From assembly GCA_016711805.1 (NCBI GenBank), contig JADJSH010000039.1:1-64000 (forward strand): a DNA stretch of 64,000 nucleotides. Reading direction: 5' to 3'. Shown in pieces: positions 46,618-55,260 of the stretch. Numbering within the stretch: the first letter of the stretch is position 1; each line of letters begins with the position of its first letter. A program made the position numbers and the translations under genes. The notes under the pieces were generated by a model, which worked only from the letters and a program-made list of their open reading frames with translations, was not told the origin of the DNA and made no database searches. This DNA is from Bacteroidota bacterium. GTDB lineage: Bacteria; Bacteroidota; Bacteroidia; B-17B0; Aurantibacillaceae.

Positions 46618-46965
46618 ATGGCAGATATTCACTTATTAGGAATAAAATTTATTGAACAAAATACACAAGACGGTTTAGAATTTGTTTACAAACCAGATGT
46701 ACCAAAATTAAAAGTAATTGGCACTATTTTAATTGCTGCTGAAGAAGAGGAAGAAGAAGGTTGTGTGTTTTTAACTCAAAAACAATTAAATCAAGTTTTG
46801 TTAGGTAAAGATGTTGACTTGAAATTAGTTGATGATACTTGGAGCCCAGCAAAACCTTTAAATAAAGAGCAAATTAAAAAAATTGGCTTAGTAACTATCG
46901 ATGCTGAATATTTAGGAACAGCTGGCGACGTTAGATGTTATGAAGCTTTAAAAGTTACTGAGTAA
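46618..46965 (+). CDS. Unknown 115-residue acidic protein
   Basis: The protein has no signal peptide and opens MADIHLLGIKFIEQNTQDGL. A very acidic run, AAEEEEEEG, at about 41-49 splits it, followed by FLTQKQLNQVLLGKDVDLKL and IGLVTIDAEYLGTAGDVRCY. It appears to be a small alpha/beta fold. I do not recognise it. It is monocistronic between two intrinsic terminators, with a promoter zone of only about 37 bases. Confidence 0.7.
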   Translation: MADIHLLGIKFIEQNTQDGLEFVYKPDVPKLKVIGTILIAAEEEEEEGCVFLTQKQLNQVLLGKDVDLKLVDDTWSPAKPLNKEQIKKIGLVTIDAEYLGTAGDVRCYEALKVTE

Positions 46966-46982
46966 TTAACTTTATTATAACT

Positions 46983-47010
46983 ATCCCTCTCTATCGAGAG
47001 GGATTTTTTT
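46983..47010 (+). terminator. Intrinsic terminator touching the cdsA start codon
   Basis: ATCCCTCT and AGAGGGAT pair around CTATCG and are followed by seven T's. The last T is immediately before the cdsA ATG at 47011. Confidence 0.85.
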
Positions 47011-47892
47011 ATGGCATTAAATCTCAAAACATTTGCTACTCGAACTATTACTGCCGCTATTTTTGTAGCAGTATTACTAGCTTGTATTTGCTATAATTTT
47101 GTGTCGTTTAGCAGTTTATTTTTTGTGGTTTCTATTTGGGGCTTATACGAATTTTACCAATTAGCTGAGAAACTGGGAGCTAAACCCTACAAATGGATTG
47201 GTTATATTACTGGCGCTTGTATGTTTGGTTTTGGCATTGTGGTAAACTCTAACCTTGCCCTATTTTATCCTGTTGAGCATTTATTTGCATTGGTTTTGGC
47301 GATGTTGTTTTGTGTATTTATTGTAGCCTTATTTGATCAAAAACCAAATACTATTGTAAATATAACCTACACCTTAACGGGTTTAATTTATGCTGTACTG
47401 CCTTTTATCATCTTAACCAATATAGCTTGTATTGATAAAGCTTTTACTTTTAACCATCCTGAGGGAGGTTATTTTGAGCACATTGCTCCATACAACGCTC
47501 ATTATGTATTAGGTATTATTCTATTAATTTGGGCAAGCGATGTTTGCGCTTATTTAGTAGGAAGTTTTATAGGTAAACATAAACTATACGAACGAATTTC
47601 GCCAGGCAAAACTTGGGAAGGTACCGTTGGCTCTGCTATTTTAACTATTGGGTGCGCTTTTATAGTAGCCCGTTGGTTCCCGGAACTGGCTTTAAAACAT
47701 TGGATAGTAATTTCTGTTTTGGTATCTGTATTTGGCACTATTGGCGATTTAGTAGAATCGATGATGAAACGTCAAGCAGGCGTTAAAGATTCGGGACGTA
47801 TCATGCCAGGTCATGGCGGTATTTTAGATCGTTTTGATAGTCTTTTATTTGTTTCACCTTTTGTATACGCTTACTTAACCTTTATTCATTAA
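47011..47892 (+). CDS. cdsA: Phosphatidate cytidylyltransferase
   Basis: CdsA makes CDP-diacylglycerol, the precursor of phosphatidylethanolamine and phosphatidylglycerol. The 293-residue protein has seven or eight membrane helices and the signature GDLVESMMKRQAGVKDSG followed by RIMPGHGGILDRFDS, which holds the metal-binding Asp residues. The start ATRTITAAIFVAVLLACICY is the usual N-terminus. The upstream terminator leaves no room for a leader, so transcription must come from read-through or from inside the terminator. Confidence 0.95.
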   Translation: MALNLKTFATRTITAAIFVAVLLACICYNFVSFSSLFFVVSIWGLYEFYQLAEKLGAKPYKWIGYITGACMFGFGIVVNSNLALFYPVEHLFALVLAMLFCVFIVALFDQKPNTIVNITYTLTGLIYAVLPFIILTNIACIDKAFTFNHPEGGYFEHIAPYNAHYVLGIILLIWASDVCAYLVGSFIGKHKLYERISPGKTWEGTVGSAILTIGCAFIVARWFPELALKHWIVISVLVSVFGTIGDLVESMMKRQAGVKDSGRIMPGHGGILDRFDSLLFVSPFVYAYLTFIH

Positions 47893-47965
47893 CTTATTAA
47901 CCGTTTGTGGGTTCAAAACTCCCTATATTTAGACTAAATCCTTTAAATTCATATATAATTTTTAC

Positions 47966-47973
47966 TAATTTTG
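47966..47973 (+). promoter_or_regulatory. Bacteroidota -7 element of the glutamate dehydrogenase gene
   Basis: TAATTTTG is an exact TAnnTTTG match, 37 bases before the ATG. Confidence 0.4.
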
Positions 47974-48009
47974 TACCCCAACTAAAACTAAACATTAAAA
48001 ACAAACATT

Positions 48010-49281
48010 ATGTCAACACAAACTGCAAATGAAACAGCTCACGAATCTATGTTCGAAGCCGTATTAGCCCGCTTAGATGTAGCTGCTAAATTGATGAATA
48101 TGTCTGATGACGTTGCAACTATATTACGTAGTCCCATTAAACAAGTAAAAGTAAGTTTACCAGTAATGATGGATAACGGAAAAATTCAAGTATTTGAAGG
48201 TTACCGTATTGTTCACTCTACAGTATTAGGTCCATCTAAAGGTGGTATCCGTTATGCAATGGATGTTAACCAAGATGAGGTGATGGCATTAGCTGCTTGG
48301 ATGAGTTTTAAATGCGCTGTAGCTAACTTACCTTACGGTGGTGCTAAAGGCGGTATTAAATGTGACCCTCGCTCAATGAGTGTTGGTGAATTAGAGCGTA
48401 TGACTCGTGCTTATGCTTCATCTATGAAAGATGTGTTTGGTGTTAATAAAGATATCCCAGCTCCAGATATGGGAACAAGCGGAAGAGAAATGGCTTGGAT
48501 ATTAGATGAATTTAATAAGGTAACAGGCGAAGATAGCCCGGGAGTTATTACAGGGAAACCAATTGTAATTGGTGGATCATTAGGCCGCGATGCAGCAACA
48601 GGACGTGGTGTAATGGTAAATACATTAGCTGCTCTTAAAAAAATGGGCTTAGATCCAAAAACAGTTACTGCTGCCGTTCAAGGTTTTGGTAATGTGGGTT
48701 CACACGCCGCTCGTTTATTAGCTGAAAAAGGAATTAAAATTGTGGCTATTGGAGATCATACTGCTACTTTCTATAACGAAAAAGGAATTGATGTTGCCGC
48801 AGCGTTAGATTACGCCGCTAAAAACGGACGTGTATTAAAAGGATTTACTGGTGGAACTGTAATTGGTGCAAACGATATTTTAACATGCAAATGTGATGTT
48901 TTAGTGCCTGCAGCTTTACAAAATGTAATCTCTGAAGAAATTGCTCACAACATTCAAGCTAAATTAATTGTAGAAGGTGCTAACGGACCAACTATGCCAG
49001 AAGCAGATGCAGTATTAAACGATAAAAAAATTATTGTAGTTCCAGATATCTTAGCTAACTCAGGTGGTGTAACTGTTTCATATTTTGAATGGGTACAAAA
49101 CAAAGCTGGATACTACTGGAGCGAGAATGAAGTAAATACAAAACATGATGAGAAAATGGAAATTGCATTTGCTCACGTTTGGGATAATGCAGCAACATTT
49201 AAAACATCGATGCGTATTGCAGCATACATTACTGCCTTACAAAAAATAGAACAAGGTGTAGTTTTAAAAGGTAACTACTAG
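48010..49281 (+). CDS. gdhA: Glutamate dehydrogenase (Glu/Leu/Phe/Val dehydrogenase)
   Basis: The 423-residue enzyme catalyses NAD(P)-linked oxidative deamination of glutamate and its reverse, joining carbon and nitrogen metabolism. The catalytic Lys113 is in NLPYGGAKGGIKCDP and the substrate loop in LGPSKGGIRYAMDVNQDEVM. The nucleotide-binding Rossmann motif is AAVQGFGNVGSHAARLL. The adjacent INVPAPDxG-like segment reads DIPAPDMGTSGREMAWILDE. The length suits the small hexameric class. It has a strong terminator and a -7 box. Confidence 0.95.
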   Translation: MSTQTANETAHESMFEAVLARLDVAAKLMNMSDDVATILRSPIKQVKVSLPVMMDNGKIQVFEGYRIVHSTVLGPSKGGIRYAMDVNQDEVMALAAWMSFKCAVANLPYGGAKGGIKCDPRSMSVGELERMTRAYASSMKDVFGVNKDIPAPDMGTSGREMAWILDEFNKVTGEDSPGVITGKPIVIGGSLGRDAATGRGVMVNTLAALKKMGLDPKTVTAAVQGFGNVGSHAARLLAEKGIKIVAIGDHTATFYNEKGIDVAAALDYAAKNGRVLKGFTGGTVIGANDILTCKCDVLVPAALQNVISEEIAHNIQAKLIVEGANGPTMPEADAVLNDKKIIVVPDILANSGGVTVSYFEWVQNKAGYYWSENEVNTKHDEKMEIAFAHVWDNAATFKTSMRIAAYITALQKIEQGVVLKGNY

Positions 49282-49301
49282 TTTTTTACTATATAAATTT
49301 T

Positions 49302-49334
49302 AAAAGCTCCTTTGTTAAGTCAAAGGAGCTTTTT
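49302..49334 (+). terminator. Intrinsic terminator after gdhA
   Basis: AAAAGCTCCTTTG pairs with CAAAGGAGCTTTT around TTAAGT, followed by further T's, 20 bases after the stop. Confidence 0.92.
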
Positions 49335-49438
49335 GTTTTGAGATGGTTTATTGATTAAATTTGAATATACCCAAAAGCTTATAAAACATAATCATATAAA
49401 GTACTTAGGCGTAATATTGCCGAACAGAGCCATAGAAT

Positions 49439-51154
49439 TTACTTTTTCTTAAATTCGTGAAACTCACCATTGATTTTATAAATCAGTTTATTTACAATAT
49501 TGTTAGTGCGACCAAATTCCACTTTTGCTTGAGTATCTAGCACAAAAAAATTATCCTTAATTTCTGGAAACATATAAAAAGTATGTTCGTTAATTGTTGC
49601 CCGAATTCTATTCCCATCTTTGCTTAACAAAACTTTGGTAGTATCATTCAAAACATATTCGCCAACATATTCATTCAGTTCATCATCCGTCAAAGTAATC
49701 CTTTTTTTTAACTCGTCAGACCGACCATCGACTTTATAAATCAACTTATTGACTGTGTGATTGCTTCGAACAAATTCTAATTCCACTTCCTTAACTTGAC
49801 CAAAAAACTTATCCTTTGCTTCCGGGAAAATATTATACCAGCTCTGTCCCGAAACAGCAGCATAAAAACCAGTGCCATCATAATCGATGAATACACTCGC
49901 GTCGGGACTAAATACATATTCACCCTCATATTCCTCTAATTCTTTTACCGACATTGGAATAATAGTCTTGGTTTTTGGCTTATAAAAATCTTTCCAACCA
50001 TAAGCCATAGCAACACTATAGCCGATCTCCTTCTGTATGCTCGCATTTGAAGAATTAACAAATATAACAACACCCTTCCCATCTTTAAAACTTCCGTAAT
50101 ATAAACTCGTAAATCCTCTGCGACCTCCTCCATTTTGAAAATATTTTTCTGAACCGATAGAATCTACAAAAACACCTAAACCTGAATTTGCTATTTGCGG
50201 CGTTACCATCTTTTGGACATTTTCTATTGATAATATTTTATTTGATTTACCTTTCAACGACAGTTGCATTTCAATGATGTATTTACATATTTCGCTTGGT
50301 GTTGACCACGCTGCGCCACCCGCCTGCTGTCCTAAGATAGAATACTTCCCTTTCAGTTGTGTTCCGTCTTCATTATATCCGGTGGCAAATTTTTGTTTCA
50401 AGTCCGCAGGAGGTATGTCGGCAAAAAAGGTGTTGTTCATACCTAACGGTTTCAAAACGGTTTCTTTGATATAGTCTTCGTATGTTTTCTTTGTAATGTC
50501 CATTGCCGTCAGCATGGCTATACTAGAGCCATTATTAGAATACTGAAATTTTGTACCAGGTTCATATTCTGAACGAACTGCGGGCGAGTTGGCTGGCCTT
50601 TTTCCATCTAAGATGTCATAGATCGTTGGTATGGTATCACCCCTTTGATAATCGGATCCTCCACTGGTTGTTAATCCTGCACTGTGACTTAATAATTGAG
50701 CCATCGTAATTTTTTTTCCTTTGGATATACTATCATAAGGAAATTTCCATGAGGTCAAGTAATTATTTATATCTGCATTGATATCAATCTTGTTATCCTG
50801 TGCTAATTTTAAAATACCCATAGCATTCAGCGATTTGCTAATTGAACCTATCAGAAAAAATGTTTCAGGAGTTACCGGACGTTGTTCACTGCTATCTGCC
50901 CATCCGTAGCCTTTGGCCCACTCTACCTTATAATCGTTAATTACCGCAATACTTACACCTTTCACGCCATGAAACTTCATTCTATCTAATATAGTTTGCT
51001 TTGGTGCACCGGCAATTTCATAATCACCCTGAGGAACATTTCCTTCCACTTGCTTGATTCGTTCTTTGATGGCATTAGATATTTCCTTCTTTTGACCTAA
51101 GGCAAAAAGAGTTAAACAAATAAACTGAACCACTAAAATAAATCTTCTCGACAT
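49439..51154 (-). CDS. Serine hydrolase (class C beta-lactamase/penicillin-binding fold), exported
   Basis: The ATG at 51154 gives MSRRFILVVQFICLTLFALG, a signal peptide; six upstream residues are optional. The catalytic S-x-x-K is in LIGSISKSLNAMG and the Tyr-Ser-Asn motif in FQYSNNGSSIAM. The HSAGL segment (LLSHSAGLTTSGGSDY) is typical of the family. The usual KTG position is altered, seen as QNGGGRRGF. Two repeated C-terminal beta domains of about 75 residues follow (LEEYEGEYVFSPDASVFIDY and LNEYVGEYVLNDTTKVLLSK). The family includes D-aminopeptidases and esterases, so beta-lactamase activity should not be assumed. Confidence 0.87.
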   Translation of the reverse strand: MSRRFILVVQFICLTLFALGQKKEISNAIKERIKQVEGNVPQGDYEIAGAPKQTILDRMKFHGVKGVSIAVINDYKVEWAKGYGWADSSEQRPVTPETFFLIGSISKSLNAMGILKLAQDNKIDINADINNYLTSWKFPYDSISKGKKITMAQLLSHSAGLTTSGGSDYQRGDTIPTIYDILDGKRPANSPAVRSEYEPGTKFQYSNNGSSIAMLTAMDITKKTYEDYIKETVLKPLGMNNTFFADIPPADLKQKFATGYNEDGTQLKGKYSILGQQAGGAAWSTPSEICKYIIEMQLSLKGKSNKILSIENVQKMVTPQIANSGLGVFVDSIGSEKYFQNGGGRRGFTSLYYGSFKDGKGVVIFVNSSNASIQKEIGYSVAMAYGWKDFYKPKTKTIIPMSVKELEEYEGEYVFSPDASVFIDYDGTGFYAAVSGQSWYNIFPEAKDKFFGQVKEVELEFVRSNHTVNKLIYKVDGRSDELKKRITLTDDELNEYVGEYVLNDTTKVLLSKDGNRIRATINEHTFYMFPEIKDNFFVLDTQAKVEFGRTNNIVNKLIYKINGEFHEFKKK

Positions 51155-51282
51155 AACTTTCACAAATACCATTTAAAACAAATATACATACTTAGGACAA
51201 AAGCTCAAAAAGCATCAAATTAAATGTCGCAATACAACGCTTAACACGCGCTAATACTCAACTCACAAAAGTTCAAAAAACC

Positions 51283-51312
51283 AAAAGCCCCGAGATTACT
51301 CTCAGGGCTTTG
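51283..51312 (-). terminator. Intrinsic terminator after rpsA
   Basis: AAAGCCC...GGGCTTT with an inner GAG/CTC extension makes an imperfect hairpin followed by T's on the minus strand, about 85 bases beyond the rpsA stop. Confidence 0.6.
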
Positions 51313-51396
51313 GCTCTCAAAAACTAAAAACCATGGCGGATTTTTAGTTATTCTCATTAGGTACACGTACCAGATGATTTTCTTAAATAGAGGAAA

Positions 51397-53190
51397 TTAT
51401 TTCTTTCCGTCCATTTTATCTTTCAAGTCAGATAAAGCAGAGATATCACCTAAAGTTGTTTTCTCTTGGCTATCTTTCACTTTTTTAACTGCCTTTTTAG
51501 CTTCGTCAGATTCAGCAGCTTTAGTAGCTTTTTCAACCTTACGTACTTCTTCTTTCACTTCTTCGTGTAAACGAGCGTGAGATACTACAATACGTTTAGA
51601 TTCTTTACTGAATTCGATAACTTTGAAATCCATTACATCTTCAACTTTAGCAGTTGTTCCGTCAGCTTTGTTTAAGTGACGAGATGGGCAGAACCCTTCA
51701 ACACCATAAGTTAAGTTAACAGTTGCACCCTTATCGTTAATTGAAGTAATAGTTCCTGAGTGAACTGAATCAATAGTAAATACTGTTTCAAAAACATCCC
51801 AAGGATTATCTTCTAATTGTTTGTGACCTAAAGATAAACGACGGTTTTCGCCATCAATTTCTAATACAGTCACATCCATTTTGTCTCCAACTTTGCAGAA
51901 CTCAGATGGATGTTTAATTTTTTTGCTCCAAGATAAATCAGAGATATGAACTAAACCATCAACACCTTCTTCTAACTCAACAAACACACCAAAGTTTGTG
52001 AAGTTACGCACTGTACCAGTGTGCTTGCTTCCTTTAGCATATTTATCAATAATCATATTCCAAGGATCAGGAGTTAATTGTTTAACACCTAAACTCATTT
52101 TACGCTCTTCACGGTCTAAAGTTAAAACTACTGCTTCAACTTCATCACCCACTTTTAAGAACTCTTGAGCTGAACGTAAGTGTTGAGACCAAGACATTTC
52201 AGAAACGTGAATTAAACCTTCAACACCAGCTGCAATTTCAACAAATGCACCATAGTCAGCTAAAACAACTACTTTACCTTTTACTTTATCACCAATTTTA
52301 ACATCAGCAGATAATGCTTCCCAAGGATGAGCAGATAATTGTTTTAAACCTAAAGCAATACGTTTTTTATCATCATCAAAATCTAAAATTACAACGTTAA
52401 TTTTCTCGTCTAATTTCACGATTTCTTCTGGGTGGTTAATACGTCCCCAAGATAAATCAGTAATGTGGATTAAACCGTCAACACCACCTAAATCAATAAA
52501 CACACCATAAGAAGTAATGTTTTTAACAACACCTTCTAATACTTGTCCTTTTTCTAATTTAGAAATGATATCACGTTTTTGAGTTTCAATTTCAGCCTCA
52601 ATTAATGCTTTATGAGAAACAACTACGTTTTTAAATTCGTTGTTGATTTTCACAACTTTAAATTCCATAGTTTTTCCAACATAAACATCATAATCACGAA
52701 TAGGTTTCACATCAATTTGAGAACCTGGTAAGAAAGCTTCAATACCAAATACATCAACGATTAATCCACCTTTAGTACGACATTTAACAAAACCTTTAAT
52801 GATTTCGTCAGTATTAAGAGCCTCATTAACTCTATCCCAAGATTTACCAGCGCGAGCTTTTTTGTGAGATAAAATTAATTGACCATTTGTGTCTTCTGCT
52901 TTTTCAATAAAAACTTCGATAGAATCACCAACTTTTAAGTCTGGATTATAACGGAATTCTGATAATGAAACAACACCATCCGATTTGTAACCAATGTTTA
53001 CAACAACTTCACGTGAGTTTTTAGATACTACAGTACCTTGCATAGTTTGTGCATCAGCAATTGTGCTTAATGATTTACCATACATTTCATCTAACTTAGT
53101 TCTTTCGTCTGATGAGTAATTGTCGTTTTTCTTCCCAATTGAATTCCAGTCAAAATCTGGATTCCCAACTGTTGCATTTTTGTCTGCCAT
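51397..53190 (-). CDS. rpsA: 30S ribosomal protein S1
   Basis: The protein has 597 residues with six S1 RNA-binding repeats, recognised from the recurring VKNITSYGVFIDLGGVDGLI, VVVLADYGAFVEIAAGVEGL and VRNFTNFGVFVELEEGVDGL motifs with HISDLSW endings. The first two repeats are the diverged, ribosome-interacting ones. The C-terminus is a charged, lysine-rich tail. S1 delivers mRNA to the ribosome and is especially important in phyla with weak Shine-Dalgarno sites, such as this one. The frame is undisturbed. Confidence 0.97.
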   Translation of the reverse strand: MADKNATVGNPDFDWNSIGKKNDNYSSDERTKLDEMYGKSLSTIADAQTMQGTVVSKNSREVVVNIGYKSDGVVSLSEFRYNPDLKVGDSIEVFIEKAEDTNGQLILSHKKARAGKSWDRVNEALNTDEIIKGFVKCRTKGGLIVDVFGIEAFLPGSQIDVKPIRDYDVYVGKTMEFKVVKINNEFKNVVVSHKALIEAEIETQKRDIISKLEKGQVLEGVVKNITSYGVFIDLGGVDGLIHITDLSWGRINHPEEIVKLDEKINVVILDFDDDKKRIALGLKQLSAHPWEALSADVKIGDKVKGKVVVLADYGAFVEIAAGVEGLIHVSEMSWSQHLRSAQEFLKVGDEVEAVVLTLDREERKMSLGVKQLTPDPWNMIIDKYAKGSKHTGTVRNFTNFGVFVELEEGVDGLVHISDLSWSKKIKHPSEFCKVGDKMDVTVLEIDGENRRLSLGHKQLEDNPWDVFETVFTIDSVHSGTITSINDKGATVNLTYGVEGFCPSRHLNKADGTTAKVEDVMDFKVIEFSKESKRIVVSHARLHEEVKEEVRKVEKATKAAESDEAKKAVKKVKDSQEKTTLGDISALSDLKDKMDGKK

Positions 53191-53282
53191 TTATTTAATA
53201 ATTGTATTCGGTATATCAAGGCTACCGAAGCGGTTAGTTTATAATTTTAGTCCAATTTTTACCTTGATTAAAAAGTGGGCTA

Positions 53283-53290
53283 CAAATATA
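53283..53290 (-). promoter_or_regulatory. Bacteroidota -7 element of rpsA
   Basis: The minus strand reads TATATTTG, an exact TAnnTTTG match, 92 bases before the rpsA ATG. The long leader contains the CCGCTTCGG mini-hairpin (near 53225-53235), a possible site of autoregulation. Confidence 0.45.
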
Positions 53291-53426
53291 CAATATTTAA
53301 GGCTTTGTATATTATCAAATTGTAAAATAAAATTATTTTTAAAACACTGAAAATCAGAAGTTTAAATTAAGTCTTAGCCTTGGATGATAATATTATATAT
53401 CCTATATTTCGATAAAATAAAGGCGT

Positions 53427-53813
53427 ATGAACTCTATAATCACACATGGCATAGAAATTTCAGTCAAAACTCGCTATTACGCGCCTCAATCTGATCCAAA
53501 AAGCAACCATTACTTTTTTGTATACGAAATCACCATTACAAATAAGAGTGATTACACCGTAAAACTATTAAAACGCCATTGGGATATTACTGACGGATTA
53601 GGCGAAAAAAGAGAAGTAGAAGGTGAAGGTGTGGTTGGAGAAACGCCAACCCTCGAACCTGGAGAATCATTTGCCTATAACAGTGGATGCAATTTTGTAA
53701 CCGACATCGGAAAAATGAGTGGCTACTACACCATGAAAAAATTAGTTGATCAATCAGAGTTTCATGTTGCCATTCCTGAATTTGTAATGGTGTTACCAGC
53801 GAAATTGAATTAG
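53427..53813 (+). CDS. apaG: ApaG domain protein
   Basis: The 128-residue protein matches ApaG. It opens TRYYAPQSDPKSNHYFFVYE, has the central strand and loop motif KLLKRHWDITDGLGEKREVE, then GEGVVGETPTLEPGESFAYN and SGCNFVTDIGKMSGYYTM. The fold is a fibronectin III-like beta sandwich. ApaG was first linked with cobalt/magnesium resistance and is found alone or fused to F-box proteins. Its biochemical role is unsettled. It is monocistronic. Confidence 0.95.
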   Translation: MNSIITHGIEISVKTRYYAPQSDPKSNHYFFVYEITITNKSDYTVKLLKRHWDITDGLGEKREVEGEGVVGETPTLEPGESFAYNSGCNFVTDIGKMSGYYTMKKLVDQSEFHVAIPEFVMVLPAKLN

Positions 53814-53816
53814 TTT

Positions 53817-53935
53817 AATATTTCAACACAGAGAAACTGAGATTTGGGGAGCTCAGAGTTTTTTTGTTTTCATTACTTAAATTTTAACTTAACTCTGTGA
53901 ACTCTCCTACTCCAAAACTCCGCGTTGAAAATATT
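53817..53935. repeat. Intergenic inverted element with CAACACAGAG/CTCCGCGTTG ends
   Basis: The ends AATATTTCAACACAGAG and CTCCGCGTTGAAAATATT are complementary with few mismatches. Inside lie several short GAGAAACTGAG, CTCAGAG, CTCTGTG and CTCTCC fragments. It is an example of the cAGAG-type repeat common between genes of Bacteroidota. Confidence 0.6.
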
Positions 53936-54032
53936 CTCCCTGTTAAACTTTTATAACACAATCAATTGCCTTATTGCTAATACCAAAATAAATAAGATAT
54001 TTGATGCCTTATTTAAAACAATATCATCCTCA

Positions 54033-55181
54033 ATGAAAAAAATCATCATTCTTGCTTTAGCATCTATTGCACTTTATTCTTGCTCAACCGATTCTAGTAA
54101 CACTACTGGATTTGAAATAAAAGGAAATTTATCTAACTCAAAAGGCGAAGCTATTTACTTAGAGAAATTAGCACAAACAGGCGTAACTCCAATTGATAGC
54201 GCAACAATTGATGAAAAAGGCGAATTTAAAATGAATCATGCTTCACCTAGTATTGGTTTTTATCGTTTAAGAATCAATGCCTCTAATTTTTGTATGTTGG
54301 TTTTAGATTCAGCGCAAAAAGTTACTATAACAGGCGATGCTCGTGATTTAGGAAATACATTTAAATCTGAAGGTTCACCTGACACAAAATTGTTTGCTGA
54401 ATATAATGCCTTAGCTCAAGGTCAGAAAATGAGAACGGATTCATTAGAAAATATTTTTAGAACAGCAATGGTTACTTTAAAATTAGATTCTATTCGTGCT
54501 GATTCATTATCAAAAGAATTACAAAAACCATACGAAGTAATGGTAGGACAATATAGTGAGGTGGTTGCAAAAAAAATAAAAGAAAATACAAGCTCATTTG
54601 CTTCTATCATGGCTATCCAGCAATTACGCCCCGAAGAGTATTTAGATATTTATAAAGCATTAGATAAAGGATTAACAACTAAATACCCTGATAATAAAGA
54701 CATAAAATCATTTCATGGAATGGTTCAACAAACCGAAATGATGGTATCTAGAACAGAATCAATTAAAGTTGGAAACGAAGCGCCAGAATTAATTTTACCG
54801 ATGCCTAATGATAAAGATTTAGCATTAACATCATTAAGAGGAAAAGTAGTTTTAGTTGATTTTTGGGCTAGTTGGTGCGCTCCTTGCCGTAAAGAATTAC
54901 CTAACGTTAAGCGTGCTTATGCAAAATACAAAAACAAAGGTTTCGAAATTTTAGGCGTATCTTTAGATAAAGACAGAGACGCTTGGATTGAAGCTATTAG
55001 CACAGAAGGTTTAACTTGGCCACAAGTGAGCGATTTAAAATTTTGGCAAAGCGAAGCCGTTCAGGTATATGCTATTCAATCTATTCCTTACACTGTTTTA
55101 ATTGACAAAGAAGGTAAAATCATTTCAACGGATTTAAGAGGGGCTGATTTAGATAAAAAATTAGCGGAAGTTTTAAAATAA
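54033..55181 (+). CDS. Membrane-anchored TlpA-like thiol-disulfide oxidoreductase with DUF4369 domain
   Basis: The ATG at 54033 gives MKKIIILALASIALYSCSTD, a lipoprotein signal with Cys17 in the lipobox; the 36 residues upstream look non-coding. The N-terminal half is a DUF4369-type beta domain (FEIKGNLSNSKGEAIYLEKL). A helical linker follows. The last 150 residues are a thioredoxin fold with the active site FWASWCAPCRKELPNVKRAY and the cis-proline region IQSIPYTVLID. It would reduce periplasmic disulfides, for example in cytochrome c maturation. A long inverted repeat starts at its stop codon. Confidence 0.92.
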   Translation: MKKIIILALASIALYSCSTDSSNTTGFEIKGNLSNSKGEAIYLEKLAQTGVTPIDSATIDEKGEFKMNHASPSIGFYRLRINASNFCMLVLDSAQKVTITGDARDLGNTFKSEGSPDTKLFAEYNALAQGQKMRTDSLENIFRTAMVTLKLDSIRADSLSKELQKPYEVMVGQYSEVVAKKIKENTSSFASIMAIQQLRPEEYLDIYKALDKGLTTKYPDNKDIKSFHGMVQQTEMMVSRTESIKVGNEAPELILPMPNDKDLALTSLRGKVVLVDFWASWCAPCRKELPNVKRAYAKYKNKGFEILGVSLDKDRDAWIEAISTEGLTWPQVSDLKFWQSEAVQVYAIQSIPYTVLIDKEGKIISTDLRGADLDKKLAEVLK

Positions 55182-55245
55182 TTACGAATTTTTACGAATA
55201 TACGAATCTGCATAACATTCGTATATTCGTAAATAAATTCGTAAT
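55181..55245. repeat. Inverted repeat of ACGAATATACGAAT type, copy 2
   Basis: ATTACGAATTTTTACGAATA then TACGAAT pairs with ATTCGTATATTCGTAAATAA then ATTCGTAAT, leaving a nine-base loop. It starts on the last base of the tlpA-like stop and shares the ACGAATATACGAAT core with 28463-28533. Confidence 0.8.
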
Positions 55246-55260
55246 CAATAATCTTATACA

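Noticed and set aside
49439..51154. True beta-lactamase
   Set aside because: The fold matches but the KTG triad is replaced and the C-terminal repeated domains point to other serine hydrolases.
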